From NCBI GenBank assembly GCA_037893225.1, contig JAZGUH010000140.1:496001-560000 (forward strand): a stretch of 64,000 bases of DNA. Direction: 5' to 3'. The notes beneath the pieces are model-generated. The model made no database searches, was not told the DNA's origin, and saw nothing but the letters and a program-made list of their open reading frames with translations. Shown here in pieces: positions 45,257 through 56,593 of this stretch (position 1 is the stretch's first letter; each line of letters opens with the position of its first letter). The stretch is from Hippasteria phrygiana. Lineage: Eukaryota > Echinodermata > Asteroidea > Valvatida > Goniasteridae. Made by a program: the position numbers and the translations under genes.

Positions 45257-46146
45257 TTACAGATTAAGGCAGCAGAATGCTTGAGAGCGAGAATGCGGTC
45301 TTTGTGTGTTTGCTACAATCCCCTCGTAACACTCTGATTCAGTGTACATCCCACATCCATCGTCGAACAGTTGGGCGTCACGGTTGGGCGTCGCATAGTA
45401 CCCCCAGACGAAGACATATGGACGGTAACCTACAAGGTAAGCAGCCTTCAACTCAGCTAGGGTGCAGAGGTGAGCAGCCAGGGTCGAGCAACCACTAACC
45501 ATCCCATCACGGTCATCCAGTGCGTAGCTATTTGCCGTGAAGAAGGGATAGTGCGGGTTACGATCGGTCAGCGGCTGTTCAGAGCAGTACAGATTTGGGC
45601 AGCAGAATATGCGATTTGATGCAGCTGGCCTCGGTGTGTTTGCCACAACGCCTTCGTAGCATTCTGATGATCCAGTGTACTTACCACACCCATCGTCGAA
45701 CAGGCTGGCGTCGCGGTTGGACATATTGTAGAAATAAAATGGCGCGACGAACCCTCTCAGCCACGCCGCCTTTAGCTCGGCCAAGGTGCACAGGTGAGCT
45801 GCTAGTGCGGAGCAACCTCTTTGCATTCCATCCCGGTCATCAACCGCGTACATTTGTGCCGTGATTAAGGGTTCCTGCGGTTTCAGCTGCCGTCCCAAGC
45901 AGCAGATTCCGGGGGAAGGAGTGGACATCGGTAGGCCGTGTTGGCTCACGCCGTTCCCGCTAACCACAGCCTGGCTGTCAGGCACTGCGTACCAGAGATC
46001 GCCGTTTGAGGTCGTTGCTGTCATGTTTCCTGCATGGAAAGCCTGCTGTACTTCCCACAGCTCACAGAGATGTTGTGTAGACTTCTCGCATTCGGCAGAG
46101 GCTAGGGCCTGTGTTTGATAGTTGCTGGTTGTTATGCGCGGCTGAC
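45257..46146 (-). CDS. Gene B, exon 3 (last): three cysteine-rich modules
   Basis: This exon runs from the acceptor (TTTAAG, minus strand, just above 46146; phase 1) to a stop at 45257-45259. With exon 1 (348 nt) and exon 2 (49 nt) it gives 1287 nt, exactly 428 codons plus stop. It holds three repeats of about 85-95 residues. The second and third are close to each other: AVDDRDGM/ALDDRDGM, GCS-LAAHLCTLAELKAA, a hydrophobic FVWGYY-like strand, NRDA-LFDDGCG-Y, ECYEG-VANT, and a terminal FCC. The first is divergent but keeps HLCELWEVQQAF and ICC. Six or so cysteines per module imply disulphides. I know no family with this signature. The layout (PAN, micro-exon, modules) suggests a secreted recognition or matrix protein, which is inference. 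Confidence 0.82.
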
Positions 46147-46694
46147 CTTAAATGAGTAAAACGAAGATTCCCAGAACGAATTACGTTTAAACTCAAAACC
46201 GATAATAACTAACCCCAAAACGAAAACCAAAGTTAAAACCTTTCAGTTCTGCACCATTGAGCTAGGGCATTTTACCATGGAAGGGCTGACCATGTGACTG
46301 TACCTGATATTATGTAATCTCTTTTTCAATTTCTTCCACAAATTCCTGTGTCAGGTGGGTCGGCATGAAACACCCTTTGCTGTTGCGCATTTCCCTTTCT
46401 TGACAGTGATGCCCTTGCTCAATGGCGCAAAACTGAAAGTGTCCAAAACAGCATTTGCACCGGTCTTAGTTAAAAGTGTTCACTAGGTCATACACGTATA
46501 ATGCCTGATTGGATTACTTCACATAAGATTAAATCACATGACATTTTAATCTTTCTGGTTTTATGATCAATCCCAACAAATCAGGAATACTGATGTATTT
46601 CTCGGTTTCCTTTTTTGGGGACACACTGTAGAATATTGCAACATCTTGCAGCATTTTCGCGAAATTCTAAAAATAGAAAAATGCATACCGGTAC

Positions 46695-46743
46695 CTGCGC
46701 ATTCAGGTGCAAGTGGCGGGATTTGTCCATGATCGCATTTTGC
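46695..46743 (-). CDS. Gene B, exon 2: 49-nt micro-exon
   Basis: The exon lies between TTTTTAG (acceptor, ending 46744) and CAG|GTACCG (donor, 46689-46694). It reads AKCDHGQIPPLAPECA plus one base. It is phase 0 on entry and phase 1 on exit, fitting exon 1 and exon 3. Compared with gene A it has one extra codon (His) and lacks two near the end. Both cysteines and GQIP are kept. Confidence 0.7.
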
Positions 46744-46870
46744 CTAAAAAAGAAGGAAAAAGAGATGGTAACTTGCGTTTGTCACAGAAACAAACACAGA
46801 AATGTTTCGGCGTTTGATTTAAGTGTTGACATTCCAGAGATTTATTGAACTGATTCGAGATTTAAGTGTT

Positions 46871-47700
46871 CACTGCATGTAAACAATGATGGATAACACT
46901 TTGTTTAACACTTAAACGTGTTATTGTCAGTACTTTACACGTATAGGTATAGGGGTTTTACAAGCGATTAACACATAAGCACTTCGACATGTTCTAAAGG
47001 TAGTGTACGCGATTGGTAATTTACTGAATTATTACGAAATACCTTAATAGACTGTAAGTTAATAGTAGTCTCAATCATCCTGTGAAATGATGGCACCATG
47101 GTGTGCTGTCGTTGTCAAGAAAAGTGGAAATTGATGTAGTTTTTCAACGATTTCCAGCTAGAAATCGTTGGGAAAACTGCCCTGTAGCCTTTAGTCAAGG
47201 CGCGCGTGGTTACCCGGACGAGTGGCGCACCCCAGACATGCTGGCATTCGGGGTGCGTCACGCGTCCAGGTAGCCACGCGCGCCTTGACTAAATTTATCA
47301 TCCGCCCGACGGTTAACAACGAGCGCCGTTTTTCTCTCGCTTTTTTCGCCATCCAACAACGCAAAACTTTGAACAGGTCAGTGGAACGATATTTCCTATA
47401 AAATATTAACCCCCAAATCCGCCCATTTCTGAAAATTGCAACAATGACCAATCATGTAGGCCTACACTACATTTAATAATGTGAATTTTTAAAACACTTT
47501 AACATGTCAGTTTAAATGCTAAAAGTGTTATTAATACTCTTAGCATCCTATTAACGTGTTAAAGTGTTAATAATTTTAACATGTTAATGAAGTACTTGTG
47601 TGTTAATCGTTTGTAACACCTCCTATACCTTTACGTGTAAAGTACTGACATTAACACGTTTAAGTGTTAAAACAAGTGTTATCCATCATTTTTTACAGTG
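46871..47700. mobile_element. Foldback MITE (CACTGTAAAAAATGATGG ends), 830 bp
   Basis: Arms of about 80 bp match in inverse (GATGGATAACACTT, TTTAACACTTAAACGTGTTA and GTCAGTACTTTACACGTA). Another element (about 46997-47472) is inserted between the arms. It lies in intron 1 of gene B. Confidence 0.75.
46997..47472. mobile_element. MITE (AGGTAGTGTAC ends) with a 100-bp internal hairpin
   Basis: AGGTAGTGTACGCGATTGG at the left pairs with CCAATCATGTA…TACACTAC at the right, and TTAA follows on the right (47473-47476). The interior hairpin at 47191-47291 has arms GTCAAGGCGCGCGTGGTTAC. It shares sequence with the element at 28334-28884. Confidence 0.65.
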
Positions 47701-48256
47701 TTGAGATTCCAGAGATTTGTTGAATTAGTAAATTCGTGATTTAACGGACAATTTCTCTGATCGATGGTGAATATAGACTGAAGATTCAAATTTACTGCCT
47801 TAACGAATTATGGATTTAACTGTAGGCTCCATTCATTAATAATTACCGATCTGTGATATCTGCAATCAATTCAACTCATGAATGTGGTTTAACCTAAACG
47901 ATAATTCAATTTTAATTTGTAGAATTTTAAAATTGGAAATAAACTTGTAAATATACGGATACACATTGTCACGGTCGGATAATTTCTGGTTGTCTTCAAC
48001 CACAGCCATGAGCCCCCTTTGCGGGTTGGCTGTGACAATGACTGATAAGAAATTGTGAATACTTCTTAAAATCATGACGTTCGTAAGGAATAGTAAATTC
48101 AGAGTATTGAAAAGAGACATCAAAATACACATTGTTAAATGATTTTCCATGTTTGGGGCTCATTTGGAAAGTATGAGTCTAATTGGATTTAACAAGGATT
48201 AGAAATAAGTGATTACAACATGCAATAGAAAAATGTCAGCCTGACATGAAATTAGT

Positions 48257-48301
48257 CCGCATTCGGGTACAAGCGGCGGGATTTGTCCATCGCATTTTTC
48301 C
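48257..48301 (-). pseudogene. Fossil copy of the micro-exon in gene B intron 1
   Basis: The minus strand reads EKCDGQIPPLVPECG in phase 0 behind an acceptor-like TTTTAG, as in exons 2 of genes A and B. The donor is lost: the sequence reads GGACTAATTT where the functional copies have G|GTATGC or G|GTACCG. It sits next to the conserved intron block 48336-48750. Confidence 0.65.
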
Positions 48302-48335
48302 TAAAAGGAAAGGAAAATTATGATTACCAGGTCCA

Positions 48336-48750
48336 TTGGTTTGAAAATGGGTTGGTTCGCTCAGTACGATGTGACGCGACAACCAAGATATCGCCATATC
48401 CAATTTTTCTTTTTAAGAATGGTGTTGAGCTAAGTATAATAATTTCACCTTGTAAAATTTTAAATTGTTTAGTGTCAGGTCGTGAATAATAAATATTTCA
48501 GCCAGATAAAAACCTTTTCGATTGTGAGATCAATGCGAGTTTAATCTCCGACGACTCGGCGATTTGGTGAGAAATAAATGCTGCCATCGAGCGACTTTTT
48601 AAAAGAGATTAAGGAACTTTCAAAAATTGAATCCACGTCGTATTTGAAATGCATCGTGCACAAAATGGACTGCAGATAGTTTGTTTCGTTTGAAATGTTT
48701 CTGTAAAATTCCTACACTTTAATTAGGGCTACATGTAGACAGATCAAGCT
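48336..48750. other. Intron 1 block of gene B conserved in gene A
   Basis: Aligns colinearly with 7405-7830. No open frame. Confidence 0.75.
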
Positions 48751-49824
48751 GGCTTGTACAGTAATAATGTTAAATACAACATAGGAAATATGGCTAAACA
48801 TAGTTAATTAAACGAGTTCTGCACATTCTATTGGAAATTTACCCGTGTTCTGCATCTATGTCAATATTATTTGGGGCCAAAGTTGGAGCTTTATTGAAGT
48901 TAATCTATTTGCAGCATAGGTTTTTAACTTTTTTTTTTTACGGAAAAGAGCTACAATGTGATCCTATATTTTTATAAGCCAAAACTGAATATTCGCTCTC
49001 CCCAATCAATCGGGCTGTTCCGGTTCTAGTCTTGAATTAAGGCTGTGCGTGCTATCTCAGCCAGAGCGTACCGTACCCGCCCTGCCAGCCAGTACAGCTA
49101 GCTACACATAATACGTACATATACGGCGAACGCCGATCCGTGGCACGCACGGTGCCAGCAGTGCTTGTGTACACGCACCGCCCCCGGACTCGCGTGCTTT
49201 TGATCCGAAGGAGCACTCTAGAGACAACCTCGTTACCATGAGTACGATCTTGCCGCGCCATGTTTCTTCCCACCATGCCTTAAGCCCGGTTCATACTTCA
49301 ATGGGGACAATTAGCAAAAAATCAAAACGGCTACCCTACCAAAAATTGAAAAGAATTTGGCAGATTAAGATGCAAACTATAATTTTCAGTAGTGCCACAA
49401 AAACTGAGAGACTTCTGGATAAGGATTTTTTCACTGAGAAGTTAGTGGACTTTACACTAAGGTCAATGGGAGTTCATTTAGTGTGGTGCACCCAAGATCG
49501 ATCGTTTACTCTAACGTAATGCGCATGTGCAACTTTCCCTGATTTAGAGGCACAAAAAAAGCGCGGATAAGTAATAATTTTATACATAATAAATAATAAT
49601 TTTTATACATGGAGATCAGTGAATCGAACACGCTCATCTATGTGGGATATGTAAATTGGGACTGCAGTCGATGTGTTTAACGCGCGACGCAGTGCTTTTA
49701 GTAGGAAGGTTTTCATTTGTAGAATCAATCCTTTGGAAGGATGAGAAAGCTTCTAATGTTTTTCCCGCCTAACGTTAAATCTAACAAACACACACACACA
49801 CACACAGTCATGTAAACGAGTGCA

Positions 49825-50090
49825 ATCGCGGACCTCCCATTGTTCCTCTTTTGTTTATACTCTAACTTTTTCGGAAGACCTCCCATTGATTTTGTACACG
49901 ATTTTCAATCGTGGACGTTAGGTCAAACGTGGACCCCTTTGTCTACGCCCGAATTCGTTTGTCCTAGGTCCACGATTGCCGGCCTATACAAACTCACACA
50001 CACACACAAGTGTGTAAACACCGGCAATCGTGGACCTCCTATTGTCCCTCTTTTGTTTATACTCTAACTTTTTCGGAAGGCCTCCCATTG
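49825..50090. repeat. Short tandem duplication (period about 190 bp)
   Basis: CTCTTTTGTTTATACTCTAA and CTTTTTCGGAAG occur at 49842-49875 and again at 50048-50078, each preceded by a CA-dinucleotide run. Related to 30027-30310. Confidence 0.75.
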
Positions 50091-51229
50091 GTTACACGTG
50101 AAATACGCTTGCCGTAACCACAAAATTTTCTGCTACAGTAAGCGGGGATTTTTCGCTAACGGTAAGCAGAGCCATGAAATTGGGCCCTGCTTTCTTGAAC
50201 CGGATAAAAATGAGTAATTTACTAGCGATTGGAACAATTTTAAATTTCCGGCCTCGACTCCAATTTATAATATTCGAGCCTTTTCTATCTCTTTTTAAAC
50301 ATAAAATACATGTATTTCCTGACCAGAAAAAAATCCACATCGATAATCGTAGCCACCAAGACTAGTGGCGTCGTCTTGATAATGGAAAAAAAGTGTTCGG
50401 ACTCGTTTTGCTGATGTGACGTTAGCCTTGATCAAGGCTGTCAAGCTTGTTTCCATTAAACGAGCGAGCGCCCAGTGCTGGCCAAGCCTGCACGTACACA
50501 TACGTACGTTCCCACACACATCCATAAACAGTACGTAGATTAGTCTTGGTTCAAGACGTTGTTACGTATTACAAGATAACCGGCCGCCGCGAGAGGGCGT
50601 TACACGACAAACTTAATAGCCGCGAACCGCCAGTAACAACGTCTTGGGAATCTTGTAGAAGCCGTGTTGTGCGCACGCACCTGCTTAGCCTAATGTTGCA
50701 GCGGCATTATGAATACATACATAAATGCATTATGCATAGTCTAACCCCCTGACTACTACCGCCCGAGTGTTAGTATATGAAGATAAAGGTACAGCAGGTC
50801 CGTGCTATTTAGATTGTTTGGTAGGGCCGAGGGGAATGAACTAAAAAGTTCCGGAATGATGGAAATATAATAAACAGAAAATCTTAACGGGGCTGAATAT
50901 GATAATTGATATATTATAATGGTGCTGAGGAGACCTTGTTAGGTGATTTGATTGAGATATAAAATAGAAAAGGCCGTGATAATAATAAAACAAATAGCTC
51001 ACGAGGCCCTAGTCTTTACGGCCGGGGGAAAAGGTGATTGTCGTACTCTGGTGATTCGATTGTCACACAGTTCACAAAGATACTGAGACGCACTCTAGAT
51101 CTCCTGCGGGTTTTCTCCACTGGTGAAACTCAACAAAAATTCAGGCTCATGTTTGCTTTGAGGCTGGACGCGAATCCCCGCCGAGACAGCAGCGATTCCC
51201 CTACCTCCGAGTCGACTTCAATTCAACGG

Positions 51230-51350
51230 ACGACTTGTCTCAACGGAAGACTTAATTGTCTTCCCATTTGACGCAAAGACGGTCGAGTTGTCTCAACGGT
51301 CGAGTTGTCTCGAGTCGAGTCGGCCAACGGTCGCGGTCGAGTTGTCCAAG
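51230..51350. repeat. Short GGTCGAGTTGTCTCAAC repeats
   Basis: CGGTCGAGTTGTCTCAACGG occurs about three times with variations. Non-coding. Confidence 0.6.
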
Positions 51351-52021
51351 CCCCTACGGTTTAATATAACGGAGAGGTATTTCTTGCATGCAACAAGTAA
51401 TTTCCCGCAGATTACACACCATCACCCAGGTTGCCTGCCCGGTCCCGCCCGGCACCTTATACCCGTCGCTCTCCCTCGCATCGATCGTCATAGTTGCAAG
51501 ACGTCGCATGCGAACACGAGCGGCCGGCTGCCTGCAATTAATGCAAATCAGAGCAAGCAGCTTCGATCGCGAACTTACCAGTGCCCCTTCGGCCAGTAGT
51601 ATAGATAGTTACTACACCTCATAAATATTCATGAGCAAATTGGAGCACGTCATTGGCCGATTCCGTCGCGCGTCCGGGAAGTAAAAATGATACGCTGCCG
51701 GGTGACGTCATCCCGGTGAGTATCCAGCTCGCTGCCGTGCGGTATTTTTTTATGGTAGCACCAAAAATTCCCTCTGGAACCCGCCTCGTAAACATGTAGT
51801 CTATGGCATGTAATCTTTACGGAACCAGTCTGTTGTTTGTAGTCCTTGTAAATACTGCAGTAAAGGCACATTAAAGAGTGTTGGCACCAGAATATTTCAA
51901 CCCTGTTGCCGTGACACACGGAACTACTCTGCAGCTGAGCTCAAAAACAACAATGACGTCTACGAGTAACGTAAGATTACCGTGATTGATTTCCGTCATT
52001 TCCGTCATATTTATGAGGTGT

Positions 52022-52200
52022 AGTAAAACAAATACAGCATGGTTTATTTCTGAGAAATAGTGGGAATTACTGGTCCCTCGGTGTAGGTCAGCTCGACTAC
52101 CTCCCTCCGCTTCGCGTCGGGAGGTAGTAGTCGAGCTGACCTACACCTCGGGACCAGTAATTCCCACTACTTCCCCTCAAACCATGCTGTATTTGTATAC
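52022..52200. mobile_element. Hairpin MITE (GTAGTAAAACAAATACAGCATGG ends)
   Basis: The two halves are near-perfect inverses (GTAGTAAAACAAATACAGCA…, GGGAATTACTGGTCCC, GGTGTAGGTCAGCTCGACTA) around a short loop CTTCGCGTC. It resembles the element at 55276-55482 in design and terminal sequence. Confidence 0.8.
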
Positions 52201-53479
52201 TACCAGACTATTGTGCAACTTCATGGCAGCTCTTTTTCGTATGTGCGCGTGCGTGAAGAGAAAATGTTCCTCATTTTCATACAGAATTGCGCATGTGTGG
52301 CAGGGCCAAATTATATTGCTTGTTATTTTTAGAGAGTTGCTCCCCTGCTTATTATTTTTAACATGTACTGTGGTTTATTTAGTTGTGTGTCCCCCTGGCC
52401 CCAGTAGCAGCATCTTTCCCCTTGACCACAGTTATACTTGTGTACAGAGTTTTAGCTTGCCTTCACTTTAGCAGACCGGCGGAGAAGAGTGCACATGTGC
52501 CTCTTTCACACTCCTTTGAGTTGTGCGACCTGCCGTAGCCTTGTCTTTCGTCTGCTACAGTGCCCTGGTAAGTTTTATCGTCCAATTGTTGTTCTTTTTA
52601 TATTGTATAATCTTATTTCGAGTTTCATTACAGTTTTTGATAGGTTTTATTTGGTTTAAAGCGAGGTTTTATCTTTGGAAAGTTATAGTTTCTTTTTTAG
52701 AAAGCTTTGAGATTTTACTTTATCATGATGGGTCCAGCGCATTTGCATTTTGTATTATTGTGATGTTCTTGCTTTTGTGATCTATTTGAAATAAGGTAAG
52801 GAGTACTGTTTTGCCAATGGGATGACTTGAGTTTTCTTTGACTAGTTTTATGTTAAATTATATATATTTTTTGTACAAGTTATCAATTTCTACTTTAGAA
52901 CTTTTCTTGTTTCTCTTAGGATGGTTTAATTTCCATGGAGAATTTCTTTTTGTGGAGAAAGACTTTATTTTTATCCCTAGAACATGTAGATTGAATGACT
53001 TTAGAGTGTATCTCTACCATTGTTTCAAGTAGGAGATCTAGTTTTCCCACAGAGATTTAAGTGTGCAAATTCCTTTCTGAGTGTATCATTTGAATGTTTA
53101 TTCATGAGTAGATTAGACTTTCTTCAGCCCCATTTTCGTCTGTATTATATGACCACCTGTTTGTAACTTTATTGCTCTTTTCTAGTCTTAGACTTCATGG
53201 ACTTGAGGAAGTCTACTTTAAGTTAATTGCTTGGCCATGTGCTGCTGTGGTTTCAGAGCCCTAATCCCTTATGTAAACTCATTAGATATTCACAAGAAAG
53301 TTCTTTGTTTCCAGTGTATGTTGAGCCTGTAAGCTTACTTTACTGTATATAGGCAACATGTACATGTATAAGTATATAGCAGATTTAACCTTGGTTTCGA
53401 TCATGAGCACTTTGTTTTGATGTATTCTTTCTTTTCTCTTTTCTTTTGATTCTTATAGGTTTCAATCAGAGTGTACCTA

Positions 53480-53715
53480 AGGTCCATTATTTGATACTCT
53501 GTGTTGGTTTAAGCATACCTTGCTCGTTGGTTTAGACTTTAATATTTTTGTTGGTTTAAGCTGTTTTATTTTTGTTGGTTTAAACTGTTCTATTTTTTTG
53601 TTGGTTTAAGCATACCTTGCTCTTTGGTTTAAGCATACCTTGCTCTTTGGTTTAAGCTGTTTTATTTTTGTTGGTTTAAACTGTTCTATTTTTTTGTTGG
53701 TTTAAAGAGTTTTGA
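53480..53715 (+). repeat. Tandem repeats of TTGGTTTAAGC…
   Basis: Nine or so copies of TTGGTTTAA(G/A) are spaced 20-35 bp apart, with CATACCTTGCTC or CTGTTTTATTTTTG between them. A/T-rich, non-coding. Confidence 0.75.
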
Positions 53716-55275
53716 ATATAAGTTATAATTGTGTCTGGTTTTATTTTCCCAAGGTTTGAGTCACAAGTTCACTTCATTCTTAAATCCTTTTCCTAATAAA
53801 ATAGTTCGCGACTTGTTCTTTAGATCCTGGTATTGCTTTGTCTTTTTTTGTGTCGAGTAAAGTCCCCATGATGTGTCATTTTTCCAGGTTACACATGCGC
53901 ACTAGTTTCCCCCATTTTTCGGGGGGAGATTTTACAAGATTCCCAAGACGTTGTTACTGGCGGTTCGTGGCTATTAATAGTTCGTGGCTAATAACGCCCT
54001 CTCGCGGCGGCCGGTTATCGCGTATTATACGTAACAACGTCTTGAACCAAGACTATACGTAGATGCGCGCGTATGTACGTACGTGCCCAGTCCCCACGTA
54101 CGTACTAGTACAGTTGAGGCGAATGACAGCCTTGACCCAACCGTGCCGAATTTCTTATGTATTTCTTTATATTTTCGGCCGAAATTGGCCGAGCCAATCA
54201 AACCCTGTAAACTGGCCCGTATATGCATATTCATGTCAGCATTGCTGTATGCATGATACACACGTACACAGTCCAAAGTAAACACGCGTTTCAAATGTAA
54301 ACACGCATATGATGCGCGCGCGCGTCATCTCATCTCATTATCCAATGAGAGAAGACTGTTTACCATAGCGCGTACTCATTATCATAGTGAGCAAACACGG
54401 TTGAGTCAAGGCTGTACGTACCCAGTCCTAGTGCCCAGTCACCACCATACGTACATAATGGGGTTTTTCGAAACGCTGGCTTCGGCTTGGCTTCGGCTTC
54501 GTCTCCGATTTTTGAATATCTAAGAAGCAAACAAAATGTAAGTATTCTAATTTTTACTTTCATAATCAACCGAATGAATGTTCCTGAAGCAGAACATGTA
54601 CCAAAATTTAGAATATTTCCATTTGATTTGCTTCTCAGTTATTCAGCTCGAAGTCGGAGACAAAGCCGAAGCCAAGCCGAAGACTGGGCACCAGGACTGG
54701 GCATGTATACTGGGTTGTGTTGGCTCGGTCAGCCCTGGCGCTCGCTCAGCTCGTATGGGAAAACAAAGCTTGACAGCCTTGATCAAGGCTAATGTGACGC
54801 GTGAGAAACAGGATGTTGGGCGCAAGCGCTCAACAGGGCGTGGGCGTTCAACATTCAGATTATGCGCGCGGTCACTTTCAATAAATACATATTCATTTCG
54901 AATAGCCACTCAGCGTCGTAATTTAATGTATAACAACTTATCCACAGATTCTGTGTCTTGATTGGCCGAGAGCGAGTCACATGGCATTTTCTGTTTTTGC
55001 TATCTTCCTGTGCACGGCCAAAAGTACTATACCCGTAGCAACCAAAGTACTATACCATTAGCAACCAAAGTACTATACACATGGCGCGGTATTTGTGTGC
55101 AGATGCATGGGGGTGTGCGCGTTGAGCGTTGCGCGTAACGCGTATTGTTCCAAAGTGCTAGCGCTACAGAGCTGGTTTTGAAAAGAGCAAATACATTTTC
55201 CACTAATTTTGTATTGAAATAGAAGTCCATTTTAACTGTATTTAGATTTAAATAATGTTAACATTTCTAAATCAA

Positions 55276-55482
55276 GCAGAATCTGTGGGTGAGGTGTATG
55301 ATAAAACAAATATTTACTGCTTTTATCTCGTGGTGTGGTAAAACTAGCCTCCCTCTGTGATCCATGGAGCATTCTATTTTCCCTCGGCTTCGCCTCGGGA
55401 AAATAGAATGCTCAATGGATCACCTCGGGAGGCTAGTTTTACTACACCACTCGAAGCAGTAAATATTTGTATAATAGACCTT
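55276..55482. mobile_element. Hairpin MITE related to the one at 52022
   Basis: Arms TATGATAAAACAAATATTTACTG and CAGTAAATATTTGTATAATA pair up. The next pairs are GTGGTGTGGTAAAACTAGCC with GGCTAGTTTTACTACACCAC and ATTCTATTTTCCC with GGGAAAATAGAAT, with loop CTTCGCCTC. Confidence 0.8.
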
Positions 55483-56261
55483 TATCATGCTGTCACCATC
55501 TTTGTCTTGTTCCCTGTATGCATTAACAATTATGAATAGTGATTCCAAATATTGAATGAAGGTGCCAGACTATTTTTCCTTCCAGCCTCGGTTTACGTTT
55601 GGTTACATTGATTTTAATAGGAGAAAAACAAGATGGCTGTAGCATAATAAAGGTTTATAGCTCTATGCGTTTACCAGCCTCGTTACCATGGGTACGATCT
55701 TGCTGCGACATGTTTCTTCCCACTATGCCTCACGCACGCGCCCATGGAGTCGAGGCTGCTCTGGAGACACTTGCGTGTGGGTACCCGGTGGTGCCCGTAC
55801 GCTAAAAAAAAACCCGGATCCACGAATTAGAAAAAAGTAAATTCGAAGGTAATGAAATTTCGGACTTTCGAATATGTGTATACGAAAAAAAATCGCGCGG
55901 TCGGGCAGGGCAACCGCAGGCTGAGACGGCTTACACAGCCTTGCATTCAAGGCTATTCCAGTTCAGATGTTTTTTACGTTGGGTATCTATGCCCCAACGC
56001 TAACAGGACACTCGCAATTTTCGCAGAGTTGGTTTGTTTATCATAATCGTCTTCGTTGCCATTTGCAATCCATTACAGAATTTAGGTTCAACATTTATTT
56101 TGTAGAAAGTTTATTATTATGTTCTTCCTCGATAGAGAGAGCGATGCGCCTTAATCTGCTGGCGGTTGGCATAACCACGAGATTGTACGAGATTACACGA
56201 GATAAATTGCAAGTTTCTAAATTTGAATTATGCATGTACTGGTTGCAATACAATTAAAATA

Positions 56262-56580
56262 TGGGGAAAGGCGATTGGTTTTCTTTGCCATTCTTAATTG
56301 AGCATTAGACTGAATACAAACCAAGTATAGGGTCTTACAATAATAAATACAGCAGATGAACGTGGCGAAACGCGATTACAAAATAAATTTGTCTAAATGC
56401 AATCCAAAAGTCATTTTCAGTTCGGTTTTCTGACTTCTGATCTTCAGAATGCTGACAAAACTGTACAAGACTTGCACTTTTTGTGGACTTGATGCTGTGA
56501 GTATCTTCACTGCCGCCAATGACAATTCGTTTTGGAGTATCGTTTTGCTACCATTGTACGTATTGGGTTTATTTGATGAA
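56262..56580. other. Intron 1 block of gene B near exon 1, conserved in gene A
   Basis: Aligns with 8380-8700 (GGCGATTGGTTTTC…TACAATAATAAATACAGCA…CAGAATGCTG). No gene. Confidence 0.6.
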
Positions 56581-56593
56581 GACAATATTTTAA

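Larger units (their letters stand above)
50400..54800. mobile_element. 4.4-kb block with long terminal inverted repeats
   Basis: GCCTTGATCAAGGCTGTCAA (50431) is inverted at about 54768-54790. AGTCTTGGTTCAAGACGTTG (50543) and GCCGCGAGAGGGCGTTA (50585) are inverted at 53940-54053. The arms are about 250 bp, and the right arm is split by small insertions. The interior contains A/T-rich sequence, a MITE and short repeats, and no transposase that I recognise. It lies in intron 1 of gene B. Confidence 0.6.

Noticed and set aside
52184..53032. Several membrane-like small proteins
   Set aside because: They come from T-rich sequence, which encodes Phe/Leu/Ile in any frame. There is no homology or splice support.
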